DNA of 6,487 nucleotides from CAYNDB01 sp964395915 (GTDB taxonomy: Bacteria > Nitrospinota_A > UBA7883 > JAJRTC01): assembly GCA_964395915.1 (NCBI GenBank), contig CAYNDB010000124.1:1-6487 (forward strand), written 5' to 3'. The notes below the pieces were generated by a model, which was not told the DNA's origin, did not search any database, and saw nothing but the letters and a program-made list of their open reading frames with translations. Numbering within the stretch: position 1 is the first letter of the stretch; each line of letters starts with the position of its first letter. Positions 5,293 to 6,487 of this stretch are shown piece by piece. The translations under genes were made by a program, and so were the position numbers.

Positions 5293-6487
5293 TCAGCTCT
5301 CTTCAGAAGCTTCGGTTTCTTTTTGCGCCTCAGCTCCCACAACTTCCACGGTCTCTCCATCACCCTCTTCGGGAGCTTCTTCCACATCCTTTTTCAAGAA
5401 CTGAGGGATATCGGTAACCTTTAATGTATATCCGCTATAGCATCGCGCCCCTGTTCCAGCAGGAATGAGCCGTCCCATGATAACGTTTTCTTTAAGGCCT
5501 TTTAACATATCAAGCTTACCGGACACAGACACTTCGGTAAGCACACGCGTTGTCTCCTGGAAAGACGCTGCGGATATGAAGCTTTCAGTGGAAAGGGATG
5601 ACTTGGTAATTCCAAGAAGTATCGGGCGGCCTTTAGCAGGCTCACCGCCAGATTCCACGATCTCTCTATTTTTTCTGGCGAAGATAGTCTTGTTTACGGT
5701 TTCACCTATCATCAAATCGGTGTCACCAGGGCTCTCGATAGTAAGGTGGCGAAGCATCTGGCGCGCAATGACTTCGATATGTTTATCGTTTATCGTAACA
5801 CCCTGGAGCCTGTAGACCTCCTGAACCTCGTTGACAAGATATTTCTGAAGCTCTTTTTCACCGAGAACCGCAAGAATATCATGCGGGTTGGCCGCTCCAT
5901 CCACCAACGCCTCACCGGCGCGAATGTAATCGCCCTCATGAACGTTTACGTGCTTGCCTCTCGGAACAAGATAATCATGCTCTTCTCCGTTTTCCGTGGT
6001 CACGATGACCTTGCGCATACCTTTGACGATACCGCCGAATTTCACAACTCCGTTGACCTCGGTAATAGTCGCCTGCTCATGCGGTTTCCTCGCTTCAAAA
6101 AGCTCCGCCACGCGCGGCAGACCACCTGTAATATCCTTGGTCTTGGTGCTTTCCCTCGGTATTTTGGCAAGAACTCCTCCAGCCGTCATAGCCTGTCCCT
6201 CAATAACGTCAAGGTGAGCCCCCGCAGGCATCATGTATCGGCCTATGGTCTTTCCGTTCTCGTCCTTTATAGATATGCGGGGCTGTTTTTTCTCTTCACG
6301 GTGATCGAGAATAACTTTCTCGGCATGGCCTGTGGTATCGTCAATCTCCTCGCGCATGGTTACGTTCTCAACAATATCGCCATACGCCACTGTGCCAGCA
6401 ACCTCGGTGAGAATCGACATCGTATACGGATCCCACTCGGCCAGAACATCGCCTTCCTTGACCCTGACGCCATCCTTGATCTTCAAT
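5293..6487 (-). CDS. rpoC: RNA polymerase beta' subunit, C-terminal part (5' end outside window)
   Basis: The last ~398 codons of rpoC, open to the right edge; the leading TTG at 6484-6486 is an internal Leu codon, not a start. The fragment can be read along the C-terminal third of E. coli RpoC: LAEWDPYTMSILTEVAG (15-31, within the SI3 insertion), ARIP-like LAKIPRES (106-113), DITGGLPRVAELFEARKP (118-135), VYRLQGVTINDKHIEVIAR (224-242), GITKSSLSTESFISAASF (292-309) and KENVIMGRLIPAGTG (332-346). Beta' forms the clamp and most of the active-site cleft of RNA polymerase together with beta. The distal conserved segments here belong to the jaw, trigger-loop-proximal and clamp-closing C-terminal parts of the subunit. 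The tail after residue 366 is strongly acidic (Glu-rich) and poorly conserved, as is common for this subunit. No truncation or frameshift is visible in the part shown. Downstream lies clc, not the rpsL-rpsG genes found after rpoC in many bacteria. Confidence 0.97.
   Translation of the reverse strand, partial: LKIKDGVRVKEGDVLAEWDPYTMSILTEVAGTVAYGDIVENVTMREEIDDTTGHAEKVILDHREEKKQPRISIKDENGKTIGRYMMPAGAHLDVIEGQAMTAGGVLAKIPRESTKTKDITGGLPRVAELFEARKPHEQATITEVNGVVKFGGIVKGMRKVIVTTENGEEHDYLVPRGKHVNVHEGDYIRAGEALVDGAANPHDILAVLGEKELQKYLVNEVQEVYRLQGVTINDKHIEVIARQMLRHLTIESPGDTDLMIGETVNKTIFARKNREIVESGGEPAKGRPILLGITKSSLSTESFISAASFQETTRVLTEVSVSGKLDMLKGLKENVIMGRLIPAGTGARCYSGYTLKVTDIPQFLKKDVEEAPEEGDGETVEVVGAEAQKETEASEES

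Noticed and set aside
6484..6486. TTG as a start codon for a free-standing 397-aa protein
   Set aside because: The frame remains open to the window edge and the residues match the interior of RpoC, so this is an internal Leu codon.

Overview
The window looks like a chromosomal, housekeeping-type segment of a Gram-negative (diderm) bacterium. Two lipopolysaccharide genes support this: an LpxL-family acyltransferase and the heptosyltransferase WaaF. The RpoC fragment carries the sequence that follows and includes part of the proteobacterial-type SI3 insertion of beta' and can be read alongside E. coli RpoC along nearly its whole length. Base composition looks fairly balanced by eye. I cannot name the genus. 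A proteobacterium outside the enterics (delta-like) or a related phylum is my inference, not something shown directly.

Layout: a rightward block holds the last 27 codons of hisH (1-81), an LpxL/HtrB-family lipid A acyltransferase (86-1078) and waaF (1086-2063), separated by only 4 and 7 nt, so probably one transcript. A 244-bp convergent intergenic gap (2064-2307) follows. It holds a ~95-bp palindromic repeat with two strong hairpins and a second, weaker inverted repeat. Leftward from the right edge come the 3' part of rpoC (5293-6487, continuing beyond the window), an 87-bp gap with two overlapping inverted repeats, a CBS-domain ClC chloride channel/transporter (3406-5205) and a GT4-type glycosyltransferase (2308-3393) that starts 12 nt after the ClC stop.

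Function: LpxL-type acylation of lipid A and WaaF-type heptose addition to the inner core are successive parts of LPS assembly. The glycosyltransferase could add a further surface sugar, but its substrate cannot be read from sequence. RpoC is the beta' subunit of RNA polymerase. The ClC protein is a membrane anion pathway with a cytosolic CBS-pair regulatory domain.

I see no undescribed multi-gene system, CRISPR array, transposase, tRNA or rRNA. The points most worth a second look are the intergenic palindromic repeat, ClC residues that depart from the textbook antiporter, and two unusual gene neighbourhoods: rpoC followed by clc rather than the rpsL/rpsG genes, and hisH followed by LPS genes rather than hisA.
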